Assembly (NCBI RefSeq): GCF_025244825.1
Contig: NZ_CP104263.1
Span: forward strand, 1,984,001-2,048,000
DNA from: Arthrobacter jinronghuae
GTDB taxonomy: Bacteria > Actinomycetota > Actinomycetes > Actinomycetales > Micrococcaceae
Length of the DNA: 64,000 nt
Reading direction: 5' to 3'
In this document: positions 54,322 through 64,000 of the stretch, in pieces
How the letters are laid out: each line of letters begins with the position of its first letter
Position numbering within the stretch: position 1 is the first letter of the stretch
Notes under the pieces: model-generated
What the model saw: only the letters and a program-made list of their open reading frames with translations
Databases searched by the model: none
Told to the model about the DNA's origin: nothing
Translations under genes and position numbers: made by a program

Positions 54322-55737
54322 CTAGCCTGCAACGGCTCCCAGGCGGGCGAGGAGCAGCGCTTCGGCCAGGATGGCGTTCCGGAAGTCGCCCAGGTCCAGT
54401 GATTCGTTGGCGCTGTGGGCGCGTGAATCCGGATCCTCGACGCCGGTGATCAGGATCTGCGCCTCCGGGAACAGTTCCACGAGGTCCGAGATGAACGGGA
54501 TGGATCCGCCCATGCCCGATTCCACCGGCTCCACACCCCACGCCCGTTCGAGGGCCCACAACGCGGTGCGTGCGGCGCTGGCAGTGGTGTCGGTGGCGAA
54601 GGCATTGCCCTGCTCCCCCGGTGTGAACGTGACCTTGGCACCGAAGGGAGCATGAGCCTGGACGTGTGCCTCGACGGCTGCCATGGCCTCCTCCGGGCTC
54701 TGCCCGGGGGCCAGGCGCAGACTGAACTTCGCGCGGGCCTTCGGCTGGATGGTGTTGGAGGACATCGCCACGGTCGGTACATCTATGCCGATGATCGACA
54801 GGGCGGGTTTGGTCCACAGCCGGGAGGCAATGGAGCCCGTTCCGGCGAGCCGGACGCCGTCGAGCAGCGACGAATCGGCACGGAAGTCTGCCTCGGGGTA
54901 CTCCACGGCGGCATCGTCACCGGACACGAGTCCGGCGATGGCGACGTCGCCGGCGTCGTCATGGAACGTCGCAATCAGCCGGGCCAGCAGGGTGGGCGCG
55001 TCCAGCACCGGACCGCCGAACATCCCGGAGTGCACGGCGTGGTCCAGCACCTGCACCTCCACGGTGCCGTCCACCAGCCCGCGCAGGCTCGTGGTGAGCG
55101 CCGGTACACCTACCTTCCAGTTGCCCGAATCGGCAACCACAATGACGTCGGCCCGCAGCAGGTCCTGGTAGGTCTCCAGGAAGGTGCGGAAGGTCGGGGA
55201 CCCGGCTTCTTCCTCACCTTCGATGAACAGGGTGACACCGACGCCGGACTCCTCCCCCAGGACGTCCTCCAGGGCACGCAGTGCACCGATATGCGCCATG
55301 ATGCCGGCCTTGTCATCAGCAGCGCCGCGGCCGTAGAGCCGTCCGTTGCGCTCTTCGGCGGTGAAGGGGTCGGACTCCCAGAGGTCCGGGTCCCCGGGCG
55401 GCTGGACATCGTGGTGGGCGTACAGCAGGACGGTGGGCGCGCCGGCCCGGGCGGGACGGCGGGCGACGACGGCGGGGCCGCCGGGGGTGCCGTTGTTGTC
55501 CACCCGGAGCACCTGGACGTCTTCGATGCCGGCTTCGCGGACCAGCTCGGCGACGGCGGCGGCACTGCGGTTCAGGTGCTCCGGATCAAAGGAGTCCCAC
55601 GCGATGCCCGGGATGCTCACCAGGGACTTGAGCTGCTCGACGGTCCGCGGGAAATCCGCGGCCACGCTGGCACGGAGGGCGTCCTCATGGACATCCGCGG
55701 ATGAGGGATTTGCGTCTGGAGTGGGGTTGGAAGTCAT
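54322..55737 (-). CDS. M20 family dipeptidase
   Basis: This is a 471-residue zinc-dependent dipeptidase (ArgE/DapE/CPG2-like). Metal ligands and catalytic residues: LLYAHHDVQPPGD, GRGAADDKAGIMAH, and EGEEEAGSPT. The dimerisation domain is at about 205-370. The last metal His is in SAHSANESLD near the C-terminus. ATG 55737 is preferred; an earlier in-frame opening crosses the divergent DUF3043 start. Specific substrate unknown. Confidence 0.92.
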   Translation of the reverse strand: MTSNPTPDANPSSADVHEDALRASVAADFPRTVEQLKSLVSIPGIAWDSFDPEHLNRSAAAVAELVREAGIEDVQVLRVDNNGTPGGPAVVARRPARAGAPTVLLYAHHDVQPPGDPDLWESDPFTAEERNGRLYGRGAADDKAGIMAHIGALRALEDVLGEESGVGVTLFIEGEEEAGSPTFRTFLETYQDLLRADVIVVADSGNWKVGVPALTTSLRGLVDGTVEVQVLDHAVHSGMFGGPVLDAPTLLARLIATFHDDAGDVAIAGLVSGDDAAVEYPEADFRADSSLLDGVRLAGTGSIASRLWTKPALSIIGIDVPTVAMSSNTIQPKARAKFSLRLAPGQSPEEAMAAVEAHVQAHAPFGAKVTFTPGEQGNAFATDTTASAARTALWALERAWGVEPVESGMGGSIPFISDLVELFPEAQILITGVEDPDSRAHSANESLDLGDFRNAILAEALLLARLGAVAG

Positions 55738-55775
55738 AGCCAAAACCCTACAATCTTTCACGGTATCCTTGGGAT

Positions 55776-56369
55776 GTGTTCGGACGAAAGAAAGAAGCGC
55801 CCACCGCGCAGGAAACTGTGGACCAGGCAGCTGCCGCTGACCAGGCAGCCAACGTACGGGTGGGCAAGGGTGCCCCGACGCCCCGCCGCAAGGACCAGGT
55901 AGCCGCCCGCCGGCGGCCGTTGGTTCCTGATGACCGGAAGGCGGCCAAGGCTGCCAACCGCGATGCACTCCGGGAGGAGCGGCTGAAGACCCGCCGCGCC
56001 CTGGACACCGGCGAAGAGCGTTACCTTCCCCTTCGGGACAAGGGCCCCAACCGCCGGTTTGTCCGCGACGTTGTTGATGCCCGCTGGAACATCGGCGAAT
56101 TCATCATGATCGCTGCGCTGGTCTTCGTCCTGTTCAGCTTCATCCCGAGCATCGATGTCCAGCTGATTGTGATGGCTGCGTTCTGGGTGCTGATCCTTTT
56201 GGTCATTGCGGACAGCTTTATGCTGCGCCGGCAGATCCGGAAGCGCCTGACGGCCAAGTTCGGCGGGCCCAACCCCGGTGATGTCTGGTACGGGGTTTCC
56301 CGTTCCCTGCAGCTGCGGCGTTTCCGCCTCCCGAAGCCGCAGGTCCGCCGCGGCCAGTACCCCTCCTGA
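55776..56369 (+). CDS. DUF3043 family membrane protein
   Basis: This 197-residue actinobacterial membrane protein is of unknown function. A charged N-terminal half rich in Arg/Lys/Ala (KAAKAANRDALREER) is followed by two transmembrane helices (about 107-126, 130-150) and a basic tail. The RDVVDARWNIGEFIM stretch is the DUF3043 signature. GTG start at 55776. It diverges from the M20 gene and converges with pyrD. Confidence 0.9.
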   Translation: MFGRKKEAPTAQETVDQAAAADQAANVRVGKGAPTPRRKDQVAARRRPLVPDDRKAAKAANRDALREERLKTRRALDTGEERYLPLRDKGPNRRFVRDVVDARWNIGEFIMIAALVFVLFSFIPSIDVQLIVMAAFWVLILLVIADSFMLRRQIRKRLTAKFGGPNPGDVWYGVSRSLQLRRFRLPKPQVRRGQYPS

Positions 56370-56399
56370 GCGTTTTCCAAGACAAACTTCCGTACGAAA

Positions 56400-56433
56400 A
56401 ATGAAAGGGCCGCCCGCGGGCGGCCCTTTCATT
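56400..56433. terminator. Bidirectional terminator between DUF3043 and pyrD
   Basis: A 32-base perfect palindrome (ATGAAAGGGCCGCCCG at 56401-56416 and its complement) is flanked by A/T bases. It terminates both convergent genes; the central CGCG forms the loop. Confidence 0.82.
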
Positions 56434-56435
56434 GC

Positions 56436-57506
56436 TTAACGGCGCGCCCGGGCCAGGCCCCGGTTGATCCGTGCCGCCCAGAAAGGACCTTCATACAGGA
56501 ACGCGGTGTACCCCTGCACCAGAACCGCACCGGCATCGAGGCGCTCCTGTACATCGGCGGCCGTTTCCACTCCCCCGACGGAAATGATGGCCGGGCCGTC
56601 CTCCCCCAGCCCGGCGCGCAGCCGCCGCAGTACCTCGAGGGACCGTTTCTTCAGCGGGGCACCGCTGAGCCCGCCGACGCCGCAGGCAATCACGCGTTCC
56701 GGGTCGGTCACCAGGTTTTCCCGGGTGATGGTGGTGTTGGTGGCGATCACGCCGTCCAGCTTCAGGGACAGGGCGAGCTCGGCGACGTCGTCAATGTCCG
56801 CGTCGCTCAGGTCCGGGGCGATCTTGACCAGCAGCGGGACGTGCCGGCCGGCGGCCTCGTCTGCGGCGCTGCCCACCTGGGCCAGCAGCGGCCGCAGCGT
56901 GGAAATGTCCTGCAGCAGGCGCAGCCCGGGCGTGTTGGGTGAGCTGACGTTAACGGCGAGGTAGTCGGCGTAGGGGGCCAGTTCCCGGGTGCTGGCGAGG
57001 TAGTCCTCAACGGCGTCCGTGAGTTCGACGGTCTTGGTCTTGCCGATATTCACACCGATGACGGGCCGCGGCGTCCCGAAGGCTTTTGCCAGTGCCGTCC
57101 GGGCCTTGTCCAGGCGGGGCGCCACGGCGGCGGCGCCGTCGTTGTTGAAGCCCATCCGGTTGATCACCGCCCGGTCCTCGACGAGGCGGAACAGGCGAGG
57201 CTTCGGATTGCCCGGCTGGGCGGAGGCAGTCACGGTACCCACCTCCACGTGCCCGAAGCCCAGGTTGCAGAGGGCAACAATGCCCGAGCCTTCCTTGTCG
57301 AATCCCGCAGCCAGCCCGAACGGGGACGGAAACGTCAGGCCCAGTGCCTCGGTCCGCAGCACCGGGGCAGGGCGCATCAGGCGGCGCAGCACCGGACCGG
57401 CGGGCGTGCGGGCGGCGGCACGGATGAGGACAAAACCGATCCGGTGGGCCAGTTCGGGATCCATGCCGGAGAAAACGAGCCGGAAAAAGGCGGGATAGAT
57501 GCGCAT
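56436..57506 (-). CDS. pyrD: Dihydroorotate dehydrogenase (quinone), class 2
   Basis: PyrD oxidises dihydroorotate to orotate in pyrimidine synthesis, passing electrons to menaquinone. The 356-residue protein has the class 2 N-terminal membrane-association helices (about 1-40), FMN-binding [21 protein letters not shown] with the catalytic Ser, and [14 protein letters not shown] near the phosphate site. It is separate from the other pyr genes. Confidence 0.95.
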   Translation of the reverse strand: MRIYPAFFRLVFSGMDPELAHRIGFVLIRAAARTPAGPVLRRLMRPAPVLRTEALGLTFPSPFGLAAGFDKEGSGIVALCNLGFGHVEVGTVTASAQPGNPKPRLFRLVEDRAVINRMGFNNDGAAAVAPRLDKARTALAKAFGTPRPVIGVNIGKTKTVELTDAVEDYLASTRELAPYADYLAVNVSSPNTPGLRLLQDISTLRPLLAQVGSAADEAAGRHVPLLVKIAPDLSDADIDDVAELALSLKLDGVIATNTTITRENLVTDPERVIACGVGGLSGAPLKKRSLEVLRRLRAGLGEDGPAIISVGGVETAADVQERLDAGAVLVQGYTAFLYEGPFWAARINRGLARARR

Positions 57507-57584
57507 ACGTCAAAGATTGCAGAACCGGCACCGTGTGCCAAACCCCAACGGCAAACCGGCGCGCGGTCGGCTAATGTCGGTTGC

Positions 57585-58583
57585 ATGCGCCGCGAACACC
57601 CCACTTGGAAACCTGATGTTCTCGGCGACGGGTTCCGCAGCCTGACCCTCGAGCTGGGGGAAGACGACGAAGGCCCGGTGGTTGCAACCCTGGTCTCGTA
57701 CTGTCCGCCGGTTCCGCCCGTCCCGGCCGGAGGCAAGATCGATGCCGTCCTGTACCTGCACGGATGGAGTGACTATTTCTTCCAGGCGGACCTGGCACGG
57801 TTCTGGGCCGCGCAGGGGGCGGCCTTCTACGCCCTCGACCTGCGCAAATACGGCAGAAGCCTGCGCCCGGGGCAGTCGGAGGGCTATGTGAGCGACCTGG
57901 CGGAGTACGACGCCGATATCGAGGCGGCGCTCGAGGCTATGGAGGCGGATATCCAGGCCCGTTTCGGCGCGGGCATGCGCACCACGCTGATGGCGCACTC
58001 GACCGGCGGGCTGGTCGCCGCACTCTGGGCGGACCGTTTCCCCGGGCGCCTGCAGGCACTGATCCTGAACAGTCCCTGGCTGGAGCTCAGCGGCAGTTCC
58101 ATGCTCCGCTTCGCCACCAACGGCCTGCTGGAACCCGTCGCCCGCCGGAGGCCCCGGACCCGGCTGAGGATCCCCGAGTTCGGTTTCTACTTCCGGAGCA
58201 TCAGTTCAGCGATGGACGGAGAGTGGGACGTGGATCCGCTCTGGCGTCCGCCGTTCAGTTTCCCGGTCCGCGCCGGCTGGCTCAGGGCTGTGCTCGCGGG
58301 GCACGCCCGGGTCGCCCGCGGCCTCGACATCCGGGTCCCGGTGCTGCTGCTCGCCTCTGCCGCCTCCACCATCTCCCCCACGTGGAATCCGCTGATGCTG
58401 CGCACCGACAGCGTGCTGGACGTGAACCTGATGGTGCAGCGCGGCGTCCTGCTTGGCCCGGAGATCACCGTGTACCGGTTCGACGGTGCCCTGCACGACA
58501 CCCTGCTTTCCGCGCTGCCCGTCCGCACCCGGGTCTACGAGGGGATCCAGCGGTGGTCCAGGGCCTTTATCATCCCGCGTTAG
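57585..58583 (+). CDS. Alpha/beta hydrolase (serine lipase/esterase-like)
   Basis: This is a 332-residue alpha/beta-hydrolase. [10 protein letters not shown] forms the oxyanion region, and the nucleophile elbow is AHSTGG (Ser near residue 145). The lid and C-terminal His in ALHDTLLSA follow. It resembles monoacylglycerol-lipase-like enzymes. ATG 57585 is preferred because TAATGT lies seven bases upstream (leaderless) and earlier in-frame sequence is antisense to pyrD. The 3' end overlaps uppS by 14 bases. Confidence 0.85.
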   Translation: MRREHPTWKPDVLGDGFRSLTLELGEDDEGPVVATLVSYCPPVPPVPAGGKIDAVLYLHGWSDYFFQADLARFWAAQGAAFYALDLRKYGRSLRPGQSEGYVSDLAEYDADIEAALEAMEADIQARFGAGMRTTLMAHSTGGLVAALWADRFPGRLQALILNSPWLELSGSSMLRFATNGLLEPVARRRPRTRLRIPEFGFYFRSISSAMDGEWDVDPLWRPPFSFPVRAGWLRAVLAGHARVARGLDIRVPVLLLASAASTISPTWNPLMLRTDSVLDVNLMVQRGVLLGPEITVYRFDGALHDTLLSALPVRTRVYEGIQRWSRAFIIPR

Positions 58584-59451
58584 CTCCGGCCTTGTCAGGT
58601 GCAGCGGCAGGCGCCTGGCCGGCCGCTTCCCCGGTGTCCGTGCCGCCGGCCGCCTTGTCTACGGCACCGCCGTACCTGCGGTCCCGGCGGGCATAGATTT
58701 CCACCGCTTCCCACAGGGTCCGCCGGTCTACGTCCGGCCAGAGGGTGTCCATAAAGACCATCTCGGCGTATGCGGACTGCCAGAGCATGAAATTGGAGAA
58801 CCGCTGCTCGCCAGAGGTGCGCAGGAACAGGTCGACGTCGGGCAGGTCCGGTTCGTCCAGGTACTTCTGGATGGTCTTCTCGGAAATGGACCCGGGCCGC
58901 AGCTTGCCCTTCTGGACGTCGGCGGCAATGGCGGCGACGGCGTCGGCGATCTCGGCCCGGCCCCCGTAGTTCACGCACATGTTCAAGGTGCACACGGTGT
59001 TGCTGCGGGTTTCTTCTTCCGCAATTTCCAGTTCCCGCACCACGCTTTGCCACAACCGGGGACGGCGACCCGACCAGCGGATCCGTACACCCCACTCGTT
59101 GAGCTGGTCCCGCTGCCGGCGCAGTACATCCCGGCTGAAGCCCATGAGGAAGCGGACCTCCTCCGGGGAACGCTTCCAGTTCTCCGTGGAGAACGCGTAC
59201 ACGGAAACATGGCGGATGCCCATCTCGATGGCGCCGGCCATAACGTCCAGCAGCGCAGCCTCCCCGGCGCGGTGTCCCTCGGTCCGGGGCAGGCCGCGCT
59301 GGTTCGCCCAGCGGCCGTTGCCGTCCATCACGATCGCCACATGGGCGGGCACCAGCTCCGCCGGAACAGGCGGCGGAACCGCGCCGGAGGGGTGCGGAGC
59401 AGGCCTGCTCACGGGTCCTGCCGGCCTGGCAGCGGAAGATTTTGAACGCAA
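58570..59451 (-). CDS. uppS: Undecaprenyl diphosphate synthase (cis-prenyltransferase)
   Basis: UppS builds the C55 lipid carrier for peptidoglycan and wall polymers from farnesyl diphosphate and isopentenyl diphosphate. Motifs: [18 protein letters not shown] with the catalytic Asp, [10 protein letters not shown], and [17 protein letters not shown]. The start is uncertain. TTG at 59451, two bases after the recO stop, gives 293 residues with a Pro-rich leader; GTG at 59412 gives 280. The tail is Ala/Gly-rich. It is co-oriented with recO. Confidence 0.93.
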   Translation of the reverse strand: MRSKSSAARPAGPVSRPAPHPSGAVPPPVPAELVPAHVAIVMDGNGRWANQRGLPRTEGHRAGEAALLDVMAGAIEMGIRHVSVYAFSTENWKRSPEEVRFLMGFSRDVLRRQRDQLNEWGVRIRWSGRRPRLWQSVVRELEIAEEETRSNTVCTLNMCVNYGGRAEIADAVAAIAADVQKGKLRPGSISEKTIQKYLDEPDLPDVDLFLRTSGEQRFSNFMLWQSAYAEMVFMDTLWPDVDRRTLWEAVEIYARRDRRYGGAVDKAAGGTDTGEAAGQAPAAAPDKAGANAG

Positions 59452-59453
59452 GG

Positions 59454-60203
59454 TCAGACACGCTCCACATGTTGAAGGGACCGCAGCACCCGTTCCAGGT
59501 GCCACTGAAGATATCCGGCCACCAGGCCGGCGGACTCGTGGCGCGGCTGCGGGCCGGAGGCGTCGGCCGTGGTCCAGTCACCGGTAAGCAGCGCGCCGAG
59601 CAGCACCATGGTCTCCGGGGACGGCGACGCCGAGCCGGGCGGCCGGCAGGCGGGACAAACAGCTCCGCCCAGCGGTGCGGAGAATGCGGTGTGCGGGCCA
59701 GGGGCTCCGCAGCGTGCACAGTCGGTGAAGCTCGGTGCCCACCCGGCGGTGGACAGGGCGCGCAGCAGATAGGAATCCAGGATCAGTTCCGGGGCGTGGG
59801 AACCGCGGCTGAGGGCCGCGAAGGCGCCGATCACCAGCTGGTAGTGGGCCTTGGCGGACTCGCCGTCGATGTCGGTCAGCCGCTCCGCGGTTTCGGCAAT
59901 TGCGGCCGCAGCTGTGTAGCGGGCGTAATCGGCTGCAATGCCGTGCCCGTAGGCGCCCTTGGTCTGGGCCTGGGTCACGATGTCCATGTTTCGGCCGTGC
60001 GCGAGCAGCAGCTCGGCGACCATGAACGGTTCCAGCCGGGCGCCGAACTTGCTCGACGTCCGCCGAACGCCTTTGGCCACGGCCCGGACCTGCCCGTGTT
60101 CGCGGGTGAGGAGGACGAGGATGCGGTCCGCTTCGCCCAGCTTGTGGGTGCGCAGGACAACCGCGTCATCCCGATAAGTGCGGGATGCAAAGGATTTGGC
60201 CAC
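59454..60203 (-). CDS. recO: DNA repair protein RecO
   Basis: RecO works with RecR to load RecA during gap repair. The 249-residue protein has an N-terminal OB-fold ([21 protein letters not shown]) and a C-terminal zinc-binding domain with CARCG and CPAC. GTG 60203 is chosen because earlier in-frame sequence is a low-complexity Gly/Pro stretch that overlaps leuA. It lies between leuA and uppS; era and recO in one strand region is common in actinobacteria. Confidence 0.93.
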   Translation of the reverse strand: MAKSFASRTYRDDAVVLRTHKLGEADRILVLLTREHGQVRAVAKGVRRTSSKFGARLEPFMVAELLLAHGRNMDIVTQAQTKGAYGHGIAADYARYTAAAAIAETAERLTDIDGESAKAHYQLVIGAFAALSRGSHAPELILDSYLLRALSTAGWAPSFTDCARCGAPGPHTAFSAPLGGAVCPACRPPGSASPSPETMVLLGALLTGDWTTADASGPQPRHESAGLVAGYLQWHLERVLRSLQHVERV

Positions 60204-60271
60204 GAAACCTATTTTCCCATGCCCGGGCACGCCCGGCGGACCGCTGCCGCCCGGCGTGCCCCCCGGGCAGC

Positions 60272-62089
<1,818 letters not shown>

Positions 62090-62149
62090 CTAAGCAGGTG
62101 CTTGTGTGGCCTCGCCGCGGCAGCTAAGGAGGAGGATCTCTGCGTGCAC
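62090..62149 (-). CDS. leuA leader peptide
   Basis: This is a 19-residue peptide, VHAEILLLSCRGEATQAPA with the first residue read as Met, ending in TAG at plus 62090-62092. Four consecutive codons ATC CTC CTC CTT encode Ile-Leu-Leu-Leu. An in-frame stop lies four codons upstream, and a TAGTCT box lies six bases before the GTG (plus 62156-62161), so the transcript probably begins at this codon. Leader peptides of this kind control leuA by attenuation in several actinobacteria. Confidence 0.7.
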   Translation of the reverse strand: MHAEILLLSCRGEATQAPA

Positions 62150-62189
62150 GTGACCAGACTAACACGCAGCCGTCCAGGTTCCTGAAGAG

Positions 62190-63713
62190 CTAGTTCCCAA
62201 ACGCCGTCTGGCACGTTACCTGGGCCGCGGTTTGTCCGTCCAGGTCTCCCAGATCGCCCAGATCCCCCATCGTGGAACCGCTGGCGAAGTCCGTGCCGAT
62301 CTGCACGGATACCCCGGTGTAGGCGCCGCTGAGTACCACCTGCACATCAGGAATGTTCAGTGTCCGGGCCACTTCCATGGCCATCTCTTCATATCCGTAG
62401 CCGTAGAAGATCTGGGTGGCCGGGCTCTGGGCACCCGCTGTGCCGCCGGCAAGGGCCTGGATGAACCCCTTGGAGGTGAGGTACTCGAGGACCGCGGTGT
62501 CGCGGCCGGCGGTGCCCGAAGCGTTGACCAGTGTCACCGGAACGGCAGCGGGGTCAACGGCGGGGGCGGCAGGTTCCGCCGTCCCGGGAGCGGCAGGGGT
62601 GCCCGCTTCTGCCGTATCCGTAGCCTCCGGTGACGGTGTTGCGCCCGCGGTGATGCCCTGGTCGGAGACCAGCGCGTCGAAGAGCGGCTGGGCCTTGGCT
62701 TCGTCGAGGACCAGCCTGTTGGTGTCGTATTCATACGGCACCACGGGAGCCGTTACGAAGGCAACATTGCCGAGGTCAACGTCTTTAAGGCGGGTGGCCA
62801 GTGAAACCAGGTCGGGGATGTTCGCAAGCTCTTCGTCCACGGTGAGGTTCTTCGTGACGGTCTCCGCAATCGAATAGAGCTTGGGCAGGTTGTTCAGCGT
62901 TCCCTCATCCTTGACCTTCCGGACCATGGAGGCCAGGAAGCTTTGCTGCGCGCGGATCCGGCCTTCGTCGCCTCCGTTGCCGAAACCGTGCCGGGTCCGG
63001 AGGAAGGCAAGGGCCTGCTCGCCCTGGACGCTGCTCACTCCGGCCGGCAGCTTCAGGCCGGAGAGCGGGTCGTCAACGGGCTGGTTGACGCAGACCTCCA
63101 CACCGCCGAGGGTGTTCGACAGTTCCTTCACTGCATCGAAGTCGGCCATCATGAAGTGGTCGATCGACAGACCGGTGACCTCGTTAATGGCAGCAACGGT
63201 GCAGCCGGGGCCGCCGTTGCCCAGGGCCCCGTTCAGTTGGCCCAGGTCCATGGCGTCATACACCGTGCCGGATTCGGGATCCTCACATGTTGGCAGCGGG
63301 ACCAGAAGATCGCGGGGGAAGCTGACCACGGTGACGTTCGAGCGGTCCGCCGTGAGATTCACCAGCATCATGACGTCGGAGTTGTTCGAGTCCTGCCCGT
63401 CACGCTTATCGGTGCCGAGCACCAGGATCTGCATCGGATCAGTGTTGGCGTCTACCTGCTCCACCGGTGTGTCATCCGACCCAAGATTCAGGGGCTGGGT
63501 TTCGAAGTTACCCCTCAGCCTCAGCAGTTGGACGGCGCCGAACACCACCCCGCCGACCAGCACCAGGGCCAGCGCCGCGGCAATGCCTTTAAGCAACGGG
63601 TGGCCGGCGGCGGCGCCGCTCGAAAGGTGCCTGCCGCCTGGTTCTGCTGAACCCTTACCTGTAGTCGGTTTTCCCAAGGGGCCGCCGCCCGTTGCGGCAC
63701 GGCGAGATGACAT
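62190..63713 (-). CDS. LytR-CpsA-Psr (LCP) family cell-wall ligase
   Basis: LCP proteins attach wall glycopolymers to peptidoglycan on the outer surface. The 507-residue protein has a cytoplasmic Ser/Gly-rich N-terminus, one transmembrane helix (about 37-60) and the LCP domain (about 95-245) with QILVLGTDKRDG, VSFPRDLLV and RTRHGFGNGGDEGRIRAQQ, whose Arg and Asp residues bind the pyrophosphate lipid. A C-terminal LytR_C domain (about 390-490) follows an Ala/Pro-rich linker. Confidence 0.92.
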   Translation of the reverse strand: MSSRRAATGGGPLGKPTTGKGSAEPGGRHLSSGAAAGHPLLKGIAAALALVLVGGVVFGAVQLLRLRGNFETQPLNLGSDDTPVEQVDANTDPMQILVLGTDKRDGQDSNNSDVMMLVNLTADRSNVTVVSFPRDLLVPLPTCEDPESGTVYDAMDLGQLNGALGNGGPGCTVAAINEVTGLSIDHFMMADFDAVKELSNTLGGVEVCVNQPVDDPLSGLKLPAGVSSVQGEQALAFLRTRHGFGNGGDEGRIRAQQSFLASMVRKVKDEGTLNNLPKLYSIAETVTKNLTVDEELANIPDLVSLATRLKDVDLGNVAFVTAPVVPYEYDTNRLVLDEAKAQPLFDALVSDQGITAGATPSPEATDTAEAGTPAAPGTAEPAAPAVDPAAVPVTLVNASGTAGRDTAVLEYLTSKGFIQALAGGTAGAQSPATQIFYGYGYEEMAMEVARTLNIPDVQVVLSGAYTGVSVQIGTDFASGSTMGDLGDLGDLDGQTAAQVTCQTAFGN

Positions 63714-63803
63714 AGCCGGTCCCCTTCATGAATCAAAGTGCTCAAACGAATGCTTCAAAGTGTACGGCCAGATCCTGTGGATACGGGACCGGGCCGCTCC
63801 GGA

Positions 63804-64000
63804 CTAGAAACCGAGCTTCACCAGCTGCTTGGGATCGCGCTGCCAGTCCTTGGCGATTTTAACGTGCAGGTCGAGGTACACCTTAGTGCCCAGCAACGCC
63901 TCGATGCCGCGTCGGGCGGTGGTTCCGACGTCGCGCAGCCGGGACCCGCCGCGGCCGATAATAATGGCCTTCTGCGACGAACGCTCTACGTAGAGGTTGA
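63804..64000 (-). CDS. era: GTPase Era, C-terminal KH domain, cut by window edge
   Basis: The last 65 residues of Era lie at the right edge. Era binds the 3' end of 16S rRNA during 30S assembly. Visible is the KH domain with the GxxG loop GRGGSRL, ERSSQKAIII before it, and the typical ending AKDWQRDPKQLVKLGF. The GTPase domain lies outside the window. It is the promoter-proximal gene of the minus-strand set that continues to the LCP gene. Confidence 0.93.
   Translation of the reverse strand, partial: NLYVERSSQKAIIIGRGGSRLRDVGTTARRGIEALLGTKVYLDLHVKIAKDWQRDPKQLVKLGF

Overview
The window is a high-GC actinobacterial chromosome segment. Its content points to the Micrococcaceae, and most likely to an Arthrobacter-type genome. 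The main reasons are mycothiol synthesis (mshC), a complete Pup-proteasome locus with a fused pafBC regulator, RbpA, a cytochrome bc1-aa3 respiratory chain, polyprenol-phosphate-mannose synthase, DUF3043, DUF3054 and DUF4193 proteins, and many genes that look leaderless (a TAnnnT -10 box 5-7 bases before the start codon). The genus assignment is inference from gene order and protein content; no database was searched. Coding density is high. I found no tRNA, rRNA, insertion sequence, prophage or CRISPR array.

Layout. 1-4862: the 3' part of mshC, a PAC2-family protein, a HAD phosphatase, a site-2 protease and the tRNA m1A methyltransferase TrmI. 4968-19614: the Pup-proteasome operon arc-dop-pup-prcB-prcA-pafA, two FKBP isomerases, pafBC, a small membrane protein, tatA-tatC and a HelY-type helicase. 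19657-22527: an amidohydrolase, a 495-base non-coding leader with two candidate promoters, and the polyprenol-phosphate mannosyltransferase. 22625-25797 (minus strand): rbpA, an SPFH/NfeD pair and an RlmA-type rRNA methyltransferase. 25855-30169: an S9 peptidase, peptide deformylase, a SOUL protein, a GNAT remnant, a cytidine-deaminase-like protein and DUF4193. 30170-31190: about 1 kb without genes, holding two families of repeats. 31191-33848: a methyltransferase, a PopR/ClgR-like regulator and a second ClpP pair in which one subunit has lost its catalytic serine. 33959-37979: an ECF42 sigma factor with its DGPF partner, a GH13 alpha-glucosidase and a UBP zinc-finger protein. 38017-43321: an SDR, a flippase-like membrane protein, an ABC exporter with its TetR regulator, DUF3054 and a stand-alone Lrp ligand-binding domain. 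43349-53598: trpD, then ctaE-qcrCAB and, on the other strand, ctaC-ctaD-ctaF. Together these encode the bc1-aa3 supercomplex; a protein of unknown function and a GntR regulator lie between the two blocks. 53781-64000: an A-type Fe-S carrier, an M20 dipeptidase, DUF3043, pyrD, an alpha/beta hydrolase, and the minus-strand run era-LCP-leuA-recO-uppS.

How the genes work together. Regulated proteolysis dominates: Pup tagging (dop, pup, pafA), the ARC unfoldase and 20S core, a site-2 protease, and a second ClpP pair with its probable PopR-type regulator. Respiration (bc1-aa3), protein export (Tat), and envelope precursor synthesis (mannosyltransferase, UppS, LCP) make up most of the rest. The observations most worth a second look are the ClpP pseudo-subunit beside a regulator ending in Leu-Ala-Ala, a leucine-rich leader peptide before leuA with an overlapping stem, the ECF42 module with its matching promoter, an Asp-for-Cys change in the zinc site of the deaminase, and the repeats at 30.4-31.1 kb.
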